From: Planctomycetota bacterium
GTDB taxonomy: Bacteria; Planctomycetota; UBA8108; UBA1146
NCBI GenBank assembly: GCA_012960845.1
Contig: DUAN01000078.1
Coordinates: 1 to 33,839, forward strand
Direction: 5' to 3'
Length of the DNA stretch: 33,839 nt
Shown: positions 7,424 to 16,677 of the stretch, piece by piece
Layout of the letters: every line of letters begins with the position of its first letter
How positions within the stretch are numbered: position 1 is the stretch's first letter
The notes under the pieces: generated by a model
Told to the model about the DNA's origin: nothing
The model's database searches: none
Seen by the model: only the letters and a program-made list of their open reading frames with translations
Translations under genes and position numbers: made by a program

Positions 7424-8508
7424 CGTGCCTCCCCACTGGAAGTTTCCACTACATGCTCTGAGTACTCGGTTGCTGTCTCCCCCAGTGCGGTTCGAATGCT
7501 CCGCAGTTCGGGAACCAGTTGATCGAACTGCTCGGGGGTCAATGCCTGACGCCCATCCGAGAGGGCCTCCCACGGCTGGTCGTGAACCTCGATCAGCAAT
7601 CCATCGGCTCCCGCTGCCACCGCAGCCCGGGCCAGTGAAGGAACCCGGTAAGCCTCACCACTGCCATGGGACGGGTCGACGAAAACTGGCAGATGAGTCC
7701 GTTGCTTCAGTTCAGAGATCGCTCCCAGATCCAGCACCACCTTGCGACTGGCAGCTCCGCAGCGGATTCCGCGCTCGCACAGGACTACCATCGAGTTGCC
7801 ACCACTGAGGATGTATTCCGCAGCCATCAGCCACTCATCGATGGTCGAAGCGAAGCCCCTCTTCAACAACACCGGTGTCGATGCCTGTCCCAGTTCCTTC
7901 AACAATGAGTAATTGTGCATGTTGCGGCTGCCCACCTGAAGCATGTCAGCGACCTGGCTGACTCGCTCGACATCTCGAGCATCGAGTACCTCCGTGATGA
8001 TCCCCAGGCCTGTCTGGTGACGAACCTGCTCGAGGATCGGCAAGGCATCGGCTCCCAGCCCTTGAAATGCATAGGGGGAAGTCCGAGGCTTGTAGGCCCC
8101 GCCCCTGAACAGGTCGGCGCCAGTGGCCCCGACTCGCTCGGCGATTCTCAGGGCTCGCTCCTCTTCCTCGATGGCGCAAGGACCAGCGATGATCGTCAAC
8201 TCTCCCACGCCCACCGCATGGTTTCCAACCTGGATCGGAGCGCATTCCTTCGCCTTGTCGGGAGCCCAGTGCATCGCGGACTCGCCCAGCACCATCACCT
8301 TGGCGACTCCGGGCCAACTGTCGATGGAAAGGGTCTGAAGGGCGGCGATTTCACCTCGTAACTCGAAGTAGTGACGCTCCGAGCCCTCCACCAGCGAGAC
8401 GATCGCACCGACCGACTCGAGTTTCTTGCGGATCTGGCGACGACGGGTTGCAGCCAGCCCAGGGGCCAGTGCCACGATCATCTCAGGATTGATAGCCTTC
8501 GGTTCCAT
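7420..8508 (-). CDS. aroF: 3-deoxy-7-phosphoheptulonate (DAHP) synthase, type I-beta with N-terminal regulatory domain
   Basis: First enzyme of the shikimate pathway: condenses phosphoenolpyruvate and erythrose 4-phosphate. 362 residues. An N-terminal ferredoxin-like (ACT-type) domain of about 75 residues (MIVALAPG ... VMVLG), as in the Thermotoga maritima enzyme, precedes the KDO8P/DAHP synthase barrel. Seen: TIIAGPCAIE, LFRGGAYKPRTSPYAFQGLG, the active-site LLKRGFAST, VLCERGIR, and the metal-ligand region FVDPSHGSG with IEVHDQPWEALSDG. ATG at 8508 has GAGG 5 nt upstream and fits the family N-terminus better than the TTG at 8547. The extra domain usually gives feedback inhibition by aromatic amino acids. 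It heads the run aroF, ymfF-like, ymfH-like, symporter. Confidence 0.94.
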   Translation of the reverse strand: MEPKAINPEMIVALAPGLAATRRRQIRKKLESVGAIVSLVEGSERHYFELRGEIAALQTLSIDSWPGVAKVMVLGESAMHWAPDKAKECAPIQVGNHAVGVGELTIIAGPCAIEEEERALRIAERVGATGADLFRGGAYKPRTSPYAFQGLGADALPILEQVRHQTGLGIITEVLDARDVERVSQVADMLQVGSRNMHNYSLLKELGQASTPVLLKRGFASTIDEWLMAAEYILSGGNSMVVLCERGIRCGAASRKVVLDLGAISELKQRTHLPVFVDPSHGSGEAYRVPSLARAAVAAGADGLLIEVHDQPWEALSDGRQALTPEQFDQLVPELRSIRTALGETATEYSEHVVETSSGEAR

Positions 8509-8624
8509 CGATACCTCATGCAACGCCGACCAGTCAGCGAGTAACAAAGGAGTGCAGTAAGAACGCCCGTCAACGTGGCTATAGAATTACCATGAAGGGC
8601 TTGTGTCGGGAAGCCAACCGCATC

Positions 8625-10391
8625 TCATTTGCGGTCGAAACGTCGCTCCAACTCTTGCCAGGATATGAACAGTTCCGATGGTCGCCCGTGCGGGCAATTC
8701 CACGGCTGAAAGGCCTGTTCTCGCCCCTGGATCAGATCCTCCTGAGCCTCTGGAGAGAGTGGTTGGCCCGCCTTCACAGCAGCCTTGCAAGCCATCGTCT
8801 GGAGCAACCGCTCCCGCAGATCGGGGGGGGCGGCTCCAGAACTTCGAACCGACTCGAACTTGACCAGGATCTCTCGTAGCAGATCGGCCGGATCGCTCGA
8901 TTCGAATCCCTGGGGAACCGCTCTCACCAGCGCCACCCCATCGCCAAACTCTTCCGCTTCCAGCCCCAACTCGGCCAGCGCCTCCTTGTACTCGACAAAC
9001 AGCGACCATTGATCAGGATCGAGCGGCACCGGCTCCGGCACCAGCAATCCTTGACAAAGGGTTCCCTGCTCTCGAGCGACGAGAATCTTCTCGTAGAGGA
9101 TCTTTTCGTGCAGCGCGTGCTGGTCGATGACACGTAAGCCATCGATTTCTTCCAACACCAGAAACGAGTCTCGCACCTGGAAGACCCGGACCGAATCTCT
9201 CACCAGGTTTGGCCTCTCCACCAGTGCTTCCCGCGAACCAGTGATCAAAGGATCGGCACAGGCGACCGGGTCGCCAAAGGGAGCCCCTCGCTCGACCACT
9301 CGCTCGACATTCACATCCGAAGAAACCATCTCGACATGCCCCGCCGCCGGAATCAGATCGGGCAATGCCGAATCTTCCAGCGGTAAGCTGGGAACCGATC
9401 CGGCGCTCTCCAGCGCACTGCGGATCGCCCGTCGAATTTTCCGGTGAACATCTTCTCGATTGCGAAAGCGAACTTCCAGTTTCGAAGGATGCACGTTGAC
9501 ATCGACTTCACCCGGATCGAGTTCAATCCCGACCACCGCGACCGGATACTGCCCTGGAATCTGAAATCCACGGTATCCTTCACGCACCGCGTGCTGCAGT
9601 ACGCGGTCTCGAAGTGGTCTCCCGTTGAGAAAGGTCCAGATCCCATCGCCATTCCTGCGCTGGAGATCGGGACGCGCCACCCACCCCGACACGCCATCAT
9701 CTCCGGAAACTGCAATCATCCGGCCACCGATCTCCGATCCCAGCACCTCCGAAATTCGCCCGGAGAGCGATTGATCGGCGGGGTACTTCAGCACCGTTCT
9801 CCCGTCATGGGTGAGGGAGAAGCCAACGGTAGGATGGGCCAGTGCTGCGCCCTTGAGGGCTGCCGAGCAGCGAGCCACTTCTGCGGAACTGGCCTTGAGA
9901 AAGCGACGACGAGCGGGCACTGCGGAGAACAGATCCTTGACCGCAACCCGGGTTCCCGGCCTCATCGCGATCGGCGATTGAATCTCGATGGTCCCCTCAC
10001 TGCCCTGGACCCTGTGGGCGACGTCCTCACCTGCAGTACGAGATGCGATCTCCACCGTCGCTACCGCCGCGATACTGGCGAGTGCCTCACCACGAAATCC
10101 AAGGGTCAGGATCCGGTGAAGGTCCTCAGCCACCTTCAACTTCGAGGTGGCATGGCTCGTTAGCGCCAGAGCGAGTTGTGACGACTCGATCCCCTGACCA
10201 TCGTCGGTCACCTGGATCAGGCGCTTGCCCCCGTCTTCGAGCTCGACATCGATCAGCGACGAGCCCGCATCCAGTGAATTTTCGATCAGTTCCTTGACCA
10301 CCGAGGATGGTCTCTCGACCACCTCGCCTGCGGCGATCTGATCGACCAGTAAAGCTGGCAACTTGATGATCTGATTCCCTGATGGCTCCAT
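8625..10391 (-). CDS. mutL: DNA mismatch repair protein MutL, endonuclease type
   Basis: Mismatch-repair ATPase that links MutS recognition to strand incision. 588 residues. GHKL ATPase motifs near the N-terminus: KELIENSLDAG, DDGQGI, SHATSKL and TLGFRGEALASI. The C-terminal domain has the metal-binding endonuclease motif DQHA-x2-E-x4-E (423-434, DQHALHEKILYE), ACKAAVKAG from about 534 and CPHGRP from about 566. This marks the nicking-competent MutL of bacteria that lack MutH. ATG at 10391 has GGAG 5 nt upstream. The gene follows folD after 10 nt. Within the coding sequence lies an uninterrupted run of eight C (8823-8830 on the plus strand as G), between the endonuclease motif and ACK. No mutS is in the window. 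Confidence 0.96.
   Translation of the reverse strand: MEPSGNQIIKLPALLVDQIAAGEVVERPSSVVKELIENSLDAGSSLIDVELEDGGKRLIQVTDDGQGIESSQLALALTSHATSKLKVAEDLHRILTLGFRGEALASIAAVATVEIASRTAGEDVAHRVQGSEGTIEIQSPIAMRPGTRVAVKDLFSAVPARRRFLKASSAEVARCSAALKGAALAHPTVGFSLTHDGRTVLKYPADQSLSGRISEVLGSEIGGRMIAVSGDDGVSGWVARPDLQRRNGDGIWTFLNGRPLRDRVLQHAVREGYRGFQIPGQYPVAVVGIELDPGEVDVNVHPSKLEVRFRNREDVHRKIRRAIRSALESAGSVPSLPLEDSALPDLIPAAGHVEMVSSDVNVERVVERGAPFGDPVACADPLITGSREALVERPNLVRDSVRVFQVRDSFLVLEEIDGLRVIDQHALHEKILYEKILVAREQGTLCQGLLVPEPVPLDPDQWSLFVEYKEALAELGLEAEEFGDGVALVRAVPQGFESSDPADLLREILVKFESVRSSGAAPPDLRERLLQTMACKAAVKAGQPLSPEAQEDLIQGREQAFQPWNCPHGRPSELFISWQELERRFDRK
8823..8830. repeat. Homopolymer of 8 (G on +, C on mRNA) inside mutL
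   Basis: Eight consecutive G on the plus strand encode part of the Ala-Pro-Pro stretch at residues 521-523 of MutL. A one-base slip would frameshift the protein before the ACK and CPHGRP motifs. The length equals the longest homopolymer I noticed in the window. Confidence 0.9.
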
Positions 10392-10401
10392 CGAATCTCC
10401 G

Positions 10402-11268
10402 TCACTCCTGTAGTTTGCACTCCTCGAACCGAATCGCTCCCGCGAGAGTGTTCTCGAGTAATTTCGCCACCGTCATCGGACCGACACCACCCGGTACGGG
10501 AGTGATACACCCGGCACGTTCACTGGCGGCCGCAAATTCGACGTCTCCGACGATCGAGCCGTCGTCGATTCGATTGATTCCCACATCGATCACCGCAGCT
10601 CCAGGTTTGATCCATTCTCCTCGGATCATCTCTGGACGACCGACCGCGGCCACCACCACATCCGCGCGCCCAACGTGTGCGGCGAGGTTCTGGGTCTTCG
10701 AGTGACAGATCGTCACCGTTGCGCCCTCTGCAAGCAACAGTTGAGCGACCGGCTTTCCGACGATGTTGGATCTACCCACCACCACCGCATCGGCTCCCTG
10801 AAGGGTGACTCCTGCAGTCTGGAGCAGGTCGATACAGCCGAGCGGAGTACAGGGAACGAAAGTCGGCTGTCCCACCGCGAGTCGCCCGGCATTGACCGGA
10901 TGGAAGCCGTCCGCATCCTTGTCAGGAGAGATCCTCAACAACAGAGGCTCGGCATCGAGGTGCGAAGGCAACGGTAACTGGAGGAGGATCCCGTGTACTT
11001 CTGGATCCTCATTGAGCTGGTCGATCAGTTGCTCCAGTTGTTGCTGGGTCGCATCTTTCGCCAGTGGATGGTGGAAGGAGCGAATTCCGGTCCTGGCGCA
11101 CGCCCGCTCCTTGTTCCTCACGTAGACGGCACTGGCAGGATCTTCACCCACCAGGATCACTCCCAGCCCGGGAGGGTGGCCAGCCTCGACCTGGAAGTCG
11201 TGCACTCGCCCTTTCAGTTGCTTGCGAATCTCTTTCGCCCTTGCCTTGCCATCGATGATCTGTGCCAT
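10402..11268 (-). CDS. folD: Bifunctional methylenetetrahydrofolate dehydrogenase / methenyl-THF cyclohydrolase
   Basis: Cytosolic one-carbon enzyme interconverting 5,10-methylene-, 5,10-methenyl- and 10-formyl-tetrahydrofolate with NADP. 288 residues, normal size. Seen: YVRNKERACARTGI with the Tyr and catalytic Lys, GILLQLPLPSHL, DKDADGFHPVN, CTPLGC, the Rossmann stretch VVVGRSNIVGKPVA, and the C-terminal signature TPVPGGVGPMTVA. ATG at 11268 is preceded by GGAGGAA, an optimal ribosome-binding site. It sits 27 nt after moaC and 10 nt before mutL in the same direction. Confidence 0.97.
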   Translation of the reverse strand: MAQIIDGKARAKEIRKQLKGRVHDFQVEAGHPPGLGVILVGEDPASAVYVRNKERACARTGIRSFHHPLAKDATQQQLEQLIDQLNEDPEVHGILLQLPLPSHLDAEPLLLRISPDKDADGFHPVNAGRLAVGQPTFVPCTPLGCIDLLQTAGVTLQGADAVVVGRSNIVGKPVAQLLLAEGATVTICHSKTQNLAAHVGRADVVVAAVGRPEMIRGEWIKPGAAVIDVGINRIDDGSIVGDVEFAAASERAGCITPVPGGVGPMTVAKLLENTLAGAIRFEECKLQE

Positions 11269-11295
11269 CCGTTGTTTCCTCCAGGAAAAATCAGT

Positions 11296-11790
11296 TCAGC
11301 GAGCCCAGTCTCCACTGCGACCACCCGATTTCTCGAGCAATCGCACACCGCAAATCTCCATCCCGCGATCGACCGCCTTGCACATATCGTAGATGGTCAA
11401 CAAACCGACCGACACTGCCGACAGTGCTTCCATCTCGACACCGGTACGCGCAGTGACTCGTGTCGTCACGGACATCCGAATCCACCCGCCATCGTCGTCT
11501 TCACCATCTTCCATCTCCACTGCGACATTGTCGAGCGGCAGAGGATGGCAGAGAGGTATCAAGTTCGAGGTCTGCTTTGCGCCCTGGATGGCTGCGAGTC
11601 TCGCCACTGCCAGCACATCCCCTTTTTGCACTTCACCATCGATGATCAGGCGCAAGGTCGAGACTTGCATCCGGATCATGCCCTCGGCGACGGCGCGGCG
11701 GTCTGTCACGGCCTTGTCTCCGACATCGACCATTCGTGCGTTGCCTTCGGCATCGGTATGTGAAAGTTGAGACTTTCCTTTGGCCGTCAT
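11296..11790 (-). CDS. moaC: Cyclic pyranopterin monophosphate synthase MoaC
   Basis: Second step of molybdenum cofactor synthesis: converts the MoaA product 3',8-cyclo-7,8-dihydro-GTP to cyclic pyranopterin monophosphate. Seen in 164 residues: [27 protein letters not shown], and the signature [14 protein letters not shown] followed by YDMCKA with the catalytic Asp and Lys. ATG at 11790 is 6 nt after AGGAG and fits better than the GTG one codon earlier. It starts 9 nt after the polyprenyl synthase stop. No other mo-cofactor genes are in the window, so its place in a run with prenyl and folate genes looks incidental. Confidence 0.96.
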   Translation of the reverse strand: MTAKGKSQLSHTDAEGNARMVDVGDKAVTDRRAVAEGMIRMQVSTLRLIIDGEVQKGDVLAVARLAAIQGAKQTSNLIPLCHPLPLDNVAVEMEDGEDDDGGWIRMSVTTRVTARTGVEMEALSAVSVGLLTIYDMCKAVDRGMEICGVRLLEKSGGRSGDWAR

Positions 11791-11799
11791 CACCCTCTC

Positions 11800-12831
11800 C
11801 TACAGTTCGCGCCGGACCACGAATCGGGCCAGCTCTTCGAGTCGCTCGCGCGCAGGACCGGGTCCCGAAGCGTCTCGAAGCGCCTCGAGCGCCCCATCGA
11901 TCAACTCGCTGGCTCGCTGCTGGACCCTTTCGAGGATCCCCTCCTGCTCGAACCACTTCAGTAGCTTTGCATGTGCGGCGTGGTCGGACTGACCGGCAGC
12001 GGCCGCTTCCAGCAGCTGCATCAGAGACTCACGCCGCTCGCCATCGAGTCGGTCTCGCAACAAGATCAGCGGTAAGGTCATCTTGCCATTGACCAGGTCG
12101 GTGCCGAGGGATTTCCCGACCTGCTCCTGATCGCCCACCAGATCGAGCGCATCATCGGCGATCTGGAAGGCAGTTCCCAGCAGTATCCCGAATCGCTCCA
12201 GTGCGTCCGCCTGCTCGTCGCTGGCTCCCGAGAGAGTCGCGCCAAGTCGGCAAGAGAGGCCATACAGGATCGCAGTCTTGCGGTGGATGATCTGGAAATA
12301 CTGCTCTTCTGAAAGGTCCAGGTCGCCCGCACTCCCGACCTGCAGCATCTCCCCGATGCAGATCTCCCTGGTGCATTCCGCCAGTTGCCTGGCCGCACCC
12401 TCGACCTCGGTGGAGATGACGAACCCGCGCGCATAGATAATATCGCCGAGCAAGATGGCGGCTCGATCACCGTACCGGCTGTGAACCGTATCCACACGAC
12501 GGCGGATGTCCGCCTGATCGAGCAGGTCATCATGGACGAGGGTCGCAGTATGAATCAATTCCACCACGGCGGCACAGCGAATGTGATCACTGTGGGTCTC
12601 GCCAAAGCACTTTCCCGCCAGAAAAACACACGCAGGCCGGATCTGCTTCCCCCTGAATTTGGCGAGATGCTCGAGCAACTCGTTCACAAATGGTTCTGAC
12701 GATGCGAACTCATCATGAAGATGATCACGCAGCGCTTTCATCTGCTCGACGATCGGTTGGTAGAGACGTGTCAGCGCCAGCGATTTTTCAATGGGACTAT
12801 CTTCGACGGCTCCACCGCTGCCCGCGATCAC
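11800..12831 (-). CDS. Polyprenyl diphosphate synthase (trans-isoprenyl, long chain)
   Basis: Class I trans-prenyltransferase that extends allylic diphosphates with isopentenyl diphosphate, probably for the quinone side chain. 343 residues. Seen: GKQIRPACVFLAG, first Asp-rich motif DDLLD (101-105) followed by ADIRRRVDTVH, and second motif DDALD (226-230) with GTDLVNGKMTLPLIL. Residues before the first Asp motif are not bulky enough to state a chain length, so hepta-, octa- and nonaprenyl are all possible. GTG at 12831 overlaps the ald stop as GTGA with only a weak AGG before it, suggesting re-initiation coupled to ald. Confidence 0.92.
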   Translation of the reverse strand: MIAGSGGAVEDSPIEKSLALTRLYQPIVEQMKALRDHLHDEFASSEPFVNELLEHLAKFRGKQIRPACVFLAGKCFGETHSDHIRCAAVVELIHTATLVHDDLLDQADIRRRVDTVHSRYGDRAAILLGDIIYARGFVISTEVEGAARQLAECTREICIGEMLQVGSAGDLDLSEEQYFQIIHRKTAILYGLSCRLGATLSGASDEQADALERFGILLGTAFQIADDALDLVGDQEQVGKSLGTDLVNGKMTLPLILLRDRLDGERRESLMQLLEAAAAGQSDHAAHAKLLKWFEQEGILERVQQRASELIDGALEALRDASGPGPARERLEELARFVVRREL

Positions 12832-13970
12832 CTGACGGCACCACCGATGGCGGGTAGGTCATCGATCGGGTGCAGTGGCATGGCAAAGGCCTTGCTCACT
12901 CCACGATGGAAGACCTTTCCGTAACTGACATTGAGGCCCTGAGCCTTGAGGTGGTCGCCATGAACAAATGAATGGAGCCCATTCGCGGCCAGTTCTAGCA
13001 GATAGGGCTGAGTTGCATTGGTCAGGGCAAAGGTCGAGGTCCGGGAAACGGCACCAGGCATGTTGGCCACGCAATAGTGAACAATCCCGTCGATGACATA
13101 GGTCGGATCGGCATGGGTGGTCGGCTTGCAGGTCTCGATGCAACCGCCCTGATCCACCGCCACATCGACGATTACCGAGCCTTTGGGCATCTCCTTGAGC
13201 CACTCCCTGGGCACCAGGACCGGGGCTCGATCGCCAGCCACCAGCACCGCCCCGATGACCAGATCTGCCTGCTGCACCGATTCATGGATGGCGAAAGGGG
13301 TCGAGAAGCAGGTGTTGACGTTGGCGGGCATCGTCTCATCGAGATAGCGCAATCGCTCCAGATCGATATCGAAGATCTTCACCCGAGCACCGAGTCCAGC
13401 GGCCATTCGAGCGGCATTGGAACCCACCACTCCACCGCCAAGGACCACCACGCGGCCTGGTTCGACACCGGGGACCCCCGGCAAGAGCACTCCCCTGCCA
13501 CCATTCTGGCACTGCAGATTTCGGGCTCCCGCAAGCACTGACATTCGACCGGCAACCTCGCTCATCGGTGTCAGCAACGGAAGCGATCCGTTGGCTCCCT
13601 CGATGGTCTCGTAGGCGACCGCAGAGACTCCCGAATCGAGACATGCGTCGGTCAATTCACGAGAAGCAGCAAAGTGGAAGAAGGTGAAGACGATGAGATC
13701 GCTGCGCAGGTAGCGATACTCGGATGCGAGCGGCTCCTTCACCTTGACGATGATCTCCGATTGCTCCCACACCTCGGCTGCAGTGTCGATCATCTGGCAA
13801 CCGGCACTGACATATTCCTGGTCCGAGATGCCACTGCCCAGTCCGGCACCCTTCTCCACCAGCACGACGTGTCCCGCCTGGATCAAGAGATAGGCTCCTG
13901 AGGGAACCAGCGAGACTCGCTGCTCTTGCTGTTTGATCTCCTTGGGAACTCCAATGGTTCGCACGGTCAT
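12828..13970 (-). CDS. ald: Alanine dehydrogenase
   Basis: NAD-dependent enzyme interconverting L-alanine with pyruvate and ammonia. 380 residues. Seen: the N-terminal IGVPKEIKQQEQRV, VKVKEPLASEY, the Rossmann loop VVVLGGGVVGSNAARMA, VIVDVAVDQGGCIET, THADPTYVIDGIVHYCVAN and MPGAVSRTSTFAL, all characteristic. ATG at 13970 is 7 nt after AAGGAG, better supported than the in-frame start at 13991. It is the first gene of the minus-strand run ald, prenyl synthase, moaC, folD, mutL. The region upstream (13971-14424) must hold its promoter but I could not locate a convincing one. Confidence 0.96.
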   Translation of the reverse strand: MTVRTIGVPKEIKQQEQRVSLVPSGAYLLIQAGHVVLVEKGAGLGSGISDQEYVSAGCQMIDTAAEVWEQSEIIVKVKEPLASEYRYLRSDLIVFTFFHFAASRELTDACLDSGVSAVAYETIEGANGSLPLLTPMSEVAGRMSVLAGARNLQCQNGGRGVLLPGVPGVEPGRVVVLGGGVVGSNAARMAAGLGARVKIFDIDLERLRYLDETMPANVNTCFSTPFAIHESVQQADLVIGAVLVAGDRAPVLVPREWLKEMPKGSVIVDVAVDQGGCIETCKPTTHADPTYVIDGIVHYCVANMPGAVSRTSTFALTNATQPYLLELAANGLHSFVHGDHLKAQGLNVSYGKVFHRGVSKAFAMPLHPIDDLPAIGGAVR

Positions 13971-14424
13971 TTGTGGGCTCCTTCTGTTCACTCAATTCAG
14001 GGTTCTCCGGGGATCCTGGTCGAATTTCTTCGATTTCTGGATCTCCCGTTCGATGATCCCGATGCGGTACCGTCAGCGCCACCACAATCAGTGAAGGGCC
14101 GCCGAACCCGATCTGGTTCAATGAGATCTCCGGTCCAGCCGTTTACATCTCAAGCCTAGTCCCGGATTCTACTTCTGACGAGATGGTGTGACAAGCGATG
14201 CCACCTTGAAGGCGTGCGGCCAGGGACACCGAATCTGCCGGGTCGAGGAGCCACAGATCATCCAGATCCGCCTGCTGCCCTGGAACCGATCTCGACCTTC
14301 CCTCGACCTACCTGCCCAAAAGACATCTCCAGATCGCCAAATTGTGGACTGGACTCCCCCGCATCCAGAGGGTTCGATGCCATCCGATTGCCCCGAGCCT
14401 TACCACGATCAGGAGGTCAGACAG
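13971..14424. other. Divergent intergenic region between ald and nadD, no gene seen
   Basis: 454 nt lie between the start of ald (-) and the preferred start of nadD (+). The nadD reading frame is open back to a GTG at 14188, but the extra 79 residues have no NadD-like content, and a better ribosome-binding site exists at 14411. No tRNA-like cloverleaf, long inverted repeat or clear sigma70 promoter stood out; CTCGACCT occurs twice near 14291-14308. Both divergent promoters are expected here. Confidence 0.5.
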
Positions 14425-15066
14425 TTGTGCCCATCGGATCACGATTCTCGCCCGCTTGCACTGCTGGGTGGTGTCTTCGACCCCATCCATCGCGGCCATG
14501 TCGAACTGGCGAGAGCGGCACTGCACCTTGCTGACGTGGAAGAGGTGCGCTGGATCCCTTGCCAGAATCTTCCCCATTGCAAGAATCTTCCGCTGGCTCC
14601 TGCGGCCGCTCGCCTGGACATGGTGCAAACTCTCTGCTCACAAATCAGCGGATTCGTCTGTGATCCGCTGGAATTTCAGCGCGATGGTCCTTCCTGGACC
14701 ATCGACACCGTTCGACACTTTCACGACGAGCAGCCCGATCGTCCTCTTCTGTGGCTGATCGGCTCGGACAACATTTCATGGATCGGCAGCTGGAAGGATG
14801 CGGAGGAGTTGTGGCAGCTAGCGATCCCGGTGGCAGCACATCGACCGGGGACTCCGCAGCGTCTCGAACGTGCCCATCTCCCTTTCCTCGACGATGCTCG
14901 GTGGGAACAGGTGATCCGATGGCAACTGCCTCAGATCTCTGAGGATATCTCTTCGACCCGGATCCGCCAGATGATCGCTGCTGGAGAAGAGGTGGATCAG
15001 TGGATCCCGCAGTCAATTCAACCGCTCATCCGCTCCGGCGGCTGGTACTCGTCCGGTTCTCCTTGA
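14425..15066 (+). CDS. nadD: Nicotinate-nucleotide adenylyltransferase
   Basis: NAD biosynthesis enzyme that adenylates nicotinate mononucleotide to deamido-NAD. 213 residues with the chosen start, the usual length. Seen: nucleotidyltransferase motif LLGGVFDPIHRGH near the N-terminus, LAPAAARLDMV, FQRDGPSWTIDTV, WLIGSDN and ISSTRIRQMI near the C-terminus. I chose TTG at 14425 because AGGAGG sits 8 nt upstream (14411-14416) and it places the GGVFDP motif near residue 15. ATG at 14377 and GTG at 14188 in the same frame are alternatives that add 16 or 79 unconserved residues. It stands alone before asnS, 81 nt away. Confidence 0.93.
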   Translation: MCPSDHDSRPLALLGGVFDPIHRGHVELARAALHLADVEEVRWIPCQNLPHCKNLPLAPAAARLDMVQTLCSQISGFVCDPLEFQRDGPSWTIDTVRHFHDEQPDRPLLWLIGSDNISWIGSWKDAEELWQLAIPVAAHRPGTPQRLERAHLPFLDDARWEQVIRWQLPQISEDISSTRIRQMIAAGEEVDQWIPQSIQPLIRSGGWYSSGSP

Positions 15067-15074
15067 TGATCCTG

Positions 15075-15094
15075 CCCGATGAGGCACCATCGGG
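15075..15094 (+). terminator. Hairpin between nadD and asnS
   Basis: CCCGATG (15075-15081) and CATCGGG (15088-15094) form a perfect 7-bp stem with a 6-nt loop 9 nt after the nadD stop. There is no T-run, so it could be a weak terminator, an mRNA-stabilising hairpin or part of the asnS leader. Confidence 0.3.
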
Positions 15095-15147
15095 AGTTAC
15101 TGATCTCCAATGCAAGATGATCTAGACACGAGCTGGAAGGAATCGAG

Positions 15148-16443
15148 ATGGCGAGAACAAGGGTTCGGGACCTTCCCGCAGCAACCGGAAACGAAGTAGT
15201 ACTCCAGGGCTGGCTCTACAATCGCCGTTCATCGAAGAAGATGCACTTTCTCCAGTTGAGAGACGGTTCCGGGATTGTCCAGTGCATCGTCACCAAGGAT
15301 GACTTTGGTGACGACGAATTCCTCAAAATCGGGCAGATCCCCTACGAGTCCGCCATCCAGTTGACCGGAACGGCACACGGGGATGACCGTGCCCCCGGTG
15401 GTGTCGAGGTCCACATCAGTGGCGTGGAGGTGATCTCCCGATCGGAGGAGTACCCCATCTCCAAACAGGATCACGGTCCAGACTTCCTGCTCAGCCACCG
15501 CCATCTTTGGCTGCGCTCCAGAAAACAAGTCGCCTTGATGCGAATCCGGGACGAAGTGATCCGGGCCATCCGTGACTCGATGCACGATCGCGGCTTTACC
15601 TGCATCGACGCGCCCATCTTCACTCCCAGCTCCTGCGAAGGAACCAGCACCCTGTTCGAGGTCGATTACTTCGATGAAGAGAAAGCGTTCCTGACCCAGA
15701 GTGGACAGCTCTACATGGAAGCGGCCGCCATGGCCCTCGGTGATGTGTACTGCCTCGGCCCGACCTTCCGGGCCGAAAAATCAAAGACTCGCCGCCACCT
15801 GACAGAGTTCTGGATGTTCGAACCGGAGATGGCATTTGCCGACCTCGACGATGTGATGAACCTCGCCGAGCAGATGCTGTCGACCATCGTGGAACGGGTC
15901 CTGCAAAATCGACGGGAAGATCTCGAGGTACTGGAACGCGACATCGAGAAACTGAAGGCGGTCCAGCTGCCCTTCCCCCGCATCAGTTACGATGATGCCG
16001 TCAAACGGATGAACGAAGAGGGTCACTCCTTCGAATGGGGCGGCGACCTCGGAGCCCCCGATGAAGCCATCATCTCATCCTGGTTCCCCAGTCCAGTGAT
16101 GGTCCACGGCTACCCTGAGGCAGTGAAGGCGTTCTACATGAAGCGTGACCTCGACGATCCGCGGGTCGCTCGGGGGGTCGATGTTCTCGCTCCCGAGGGT
16201 TATGGCGAGATCATCGGTGGCGGCCAGAGGGAAGACGACCTCGAGGTACTGCTGGAGAGAATTCAGCAGCATCAACTCTCCGAGGAGGACTTTCGCTGGT
16301 ATCTCGACCTGAGACGCTTTGGCTCGGTACCCCACGGCGGATTTGGTCTGGGGGTCGAGCGGACCGTCTGCTGGCTCGCCGGAATCGAGCATGTTCGGGA
16401 ATGTATTCCTTTCCCTAGAATGCTTTATCGGCTCTACCCCTGA
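15148..16443 (+). CDS. asnS: Asparaginyl-tRNA synthetase
   Basis: Class IIb aminoacyl-tRNA synthetase that charges tRNA-Asn. 431 residues. Seen: N-terminal OB-fold anticodon domain ([31 protein letters not shown]), motif 2 region [20 protein letters not shown], and motif 3 [16 protein letters not shown]. The AsnRS-type sequence [14 protein letters not shown] and the ending [12 protein letters not shown] separate it from AspRS. Having AsnRS suggests direct Asn-tRNA charging. ATG at 15148 is preceded by GGAAGG about 7 nt upstream. It appears monocistronic or paired with nadD. Confidence 0.96.
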   Translation: MARTRVRDLPAATGNEVVLQGWLYNRRSSKKMHFLQLRDGSGIVQCIVTKDDFGDDEFLKIGQIPYESAIQLTGTAHGDDRAPGGVEVHISGVEVISRSEEYPISKQDHGPDFLLSHRHLWLRSRKQVALMRIRDEVIRAIRDSMHDRGFTCIDAPIFTPSSCEGTSTLFEVDYFDEEKAFLTQSGQLYMEAAAMALGDVYCLGPTFRAEKSKTRRHLTEFWMFEPEMAFADLDDVMNLAEQMLSTIVERVLQNRREDLEVLERDIEKLKAVQLPFPRISYDDAVKRMNEEGHSFEWGGDLGAPDEAIISSWFPSPVMVHGYPEAVKAFYMKRDLDDPRVARGVDVLAPEGYGEIIGGGQREDDLEVLLERIQQHQLSEEDFRWYLDLRRFGSVPHGGFGLGVERTVCWLAGIEHVRECIPFPRMLYRLYP

Positions 16444-16677
16444 AGCCTCTTGCACCTTTCTCGCCCGGCGTTACAATCGGGTTTACATTGGAACTGACTG
16501 ATCGGAAAGTCAGGTTCACTTGATTGTCGCTCTTTGCCGAGGAAACAGCCCCTGATTGATGTATGCCGACTTTTCCCCCGGGGCGCGGGGGCAAGTGGTT
16601 CGGCTCCCGCCGTCATCATTATGGGGAGAATGGACACTGTTCTTGGGCCGATATCTATCAGCCCTGAGAGGAACCAG

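Noticed and set aside
7424-7573. 50-residue N-terminal extension of the ymfF-like frame
   Set aside because: Lies inside aroF, has no family-like sequence, and TTG 7423 has a GGGGAGG ribosome-binding site and a TTGA overlap.
8617-8635. ACCGCA/TGCGGT hairpin at the mutL 3' end as a terminator
   Set aside because: Overlaps the stop codon, only 6 bp and no following T-run.
14188-14424. Long N-terminal extension of nadD
   Set aside because: The extra residues are unlike NadD, and AGGAGG at 14411 supports TTG 14425.
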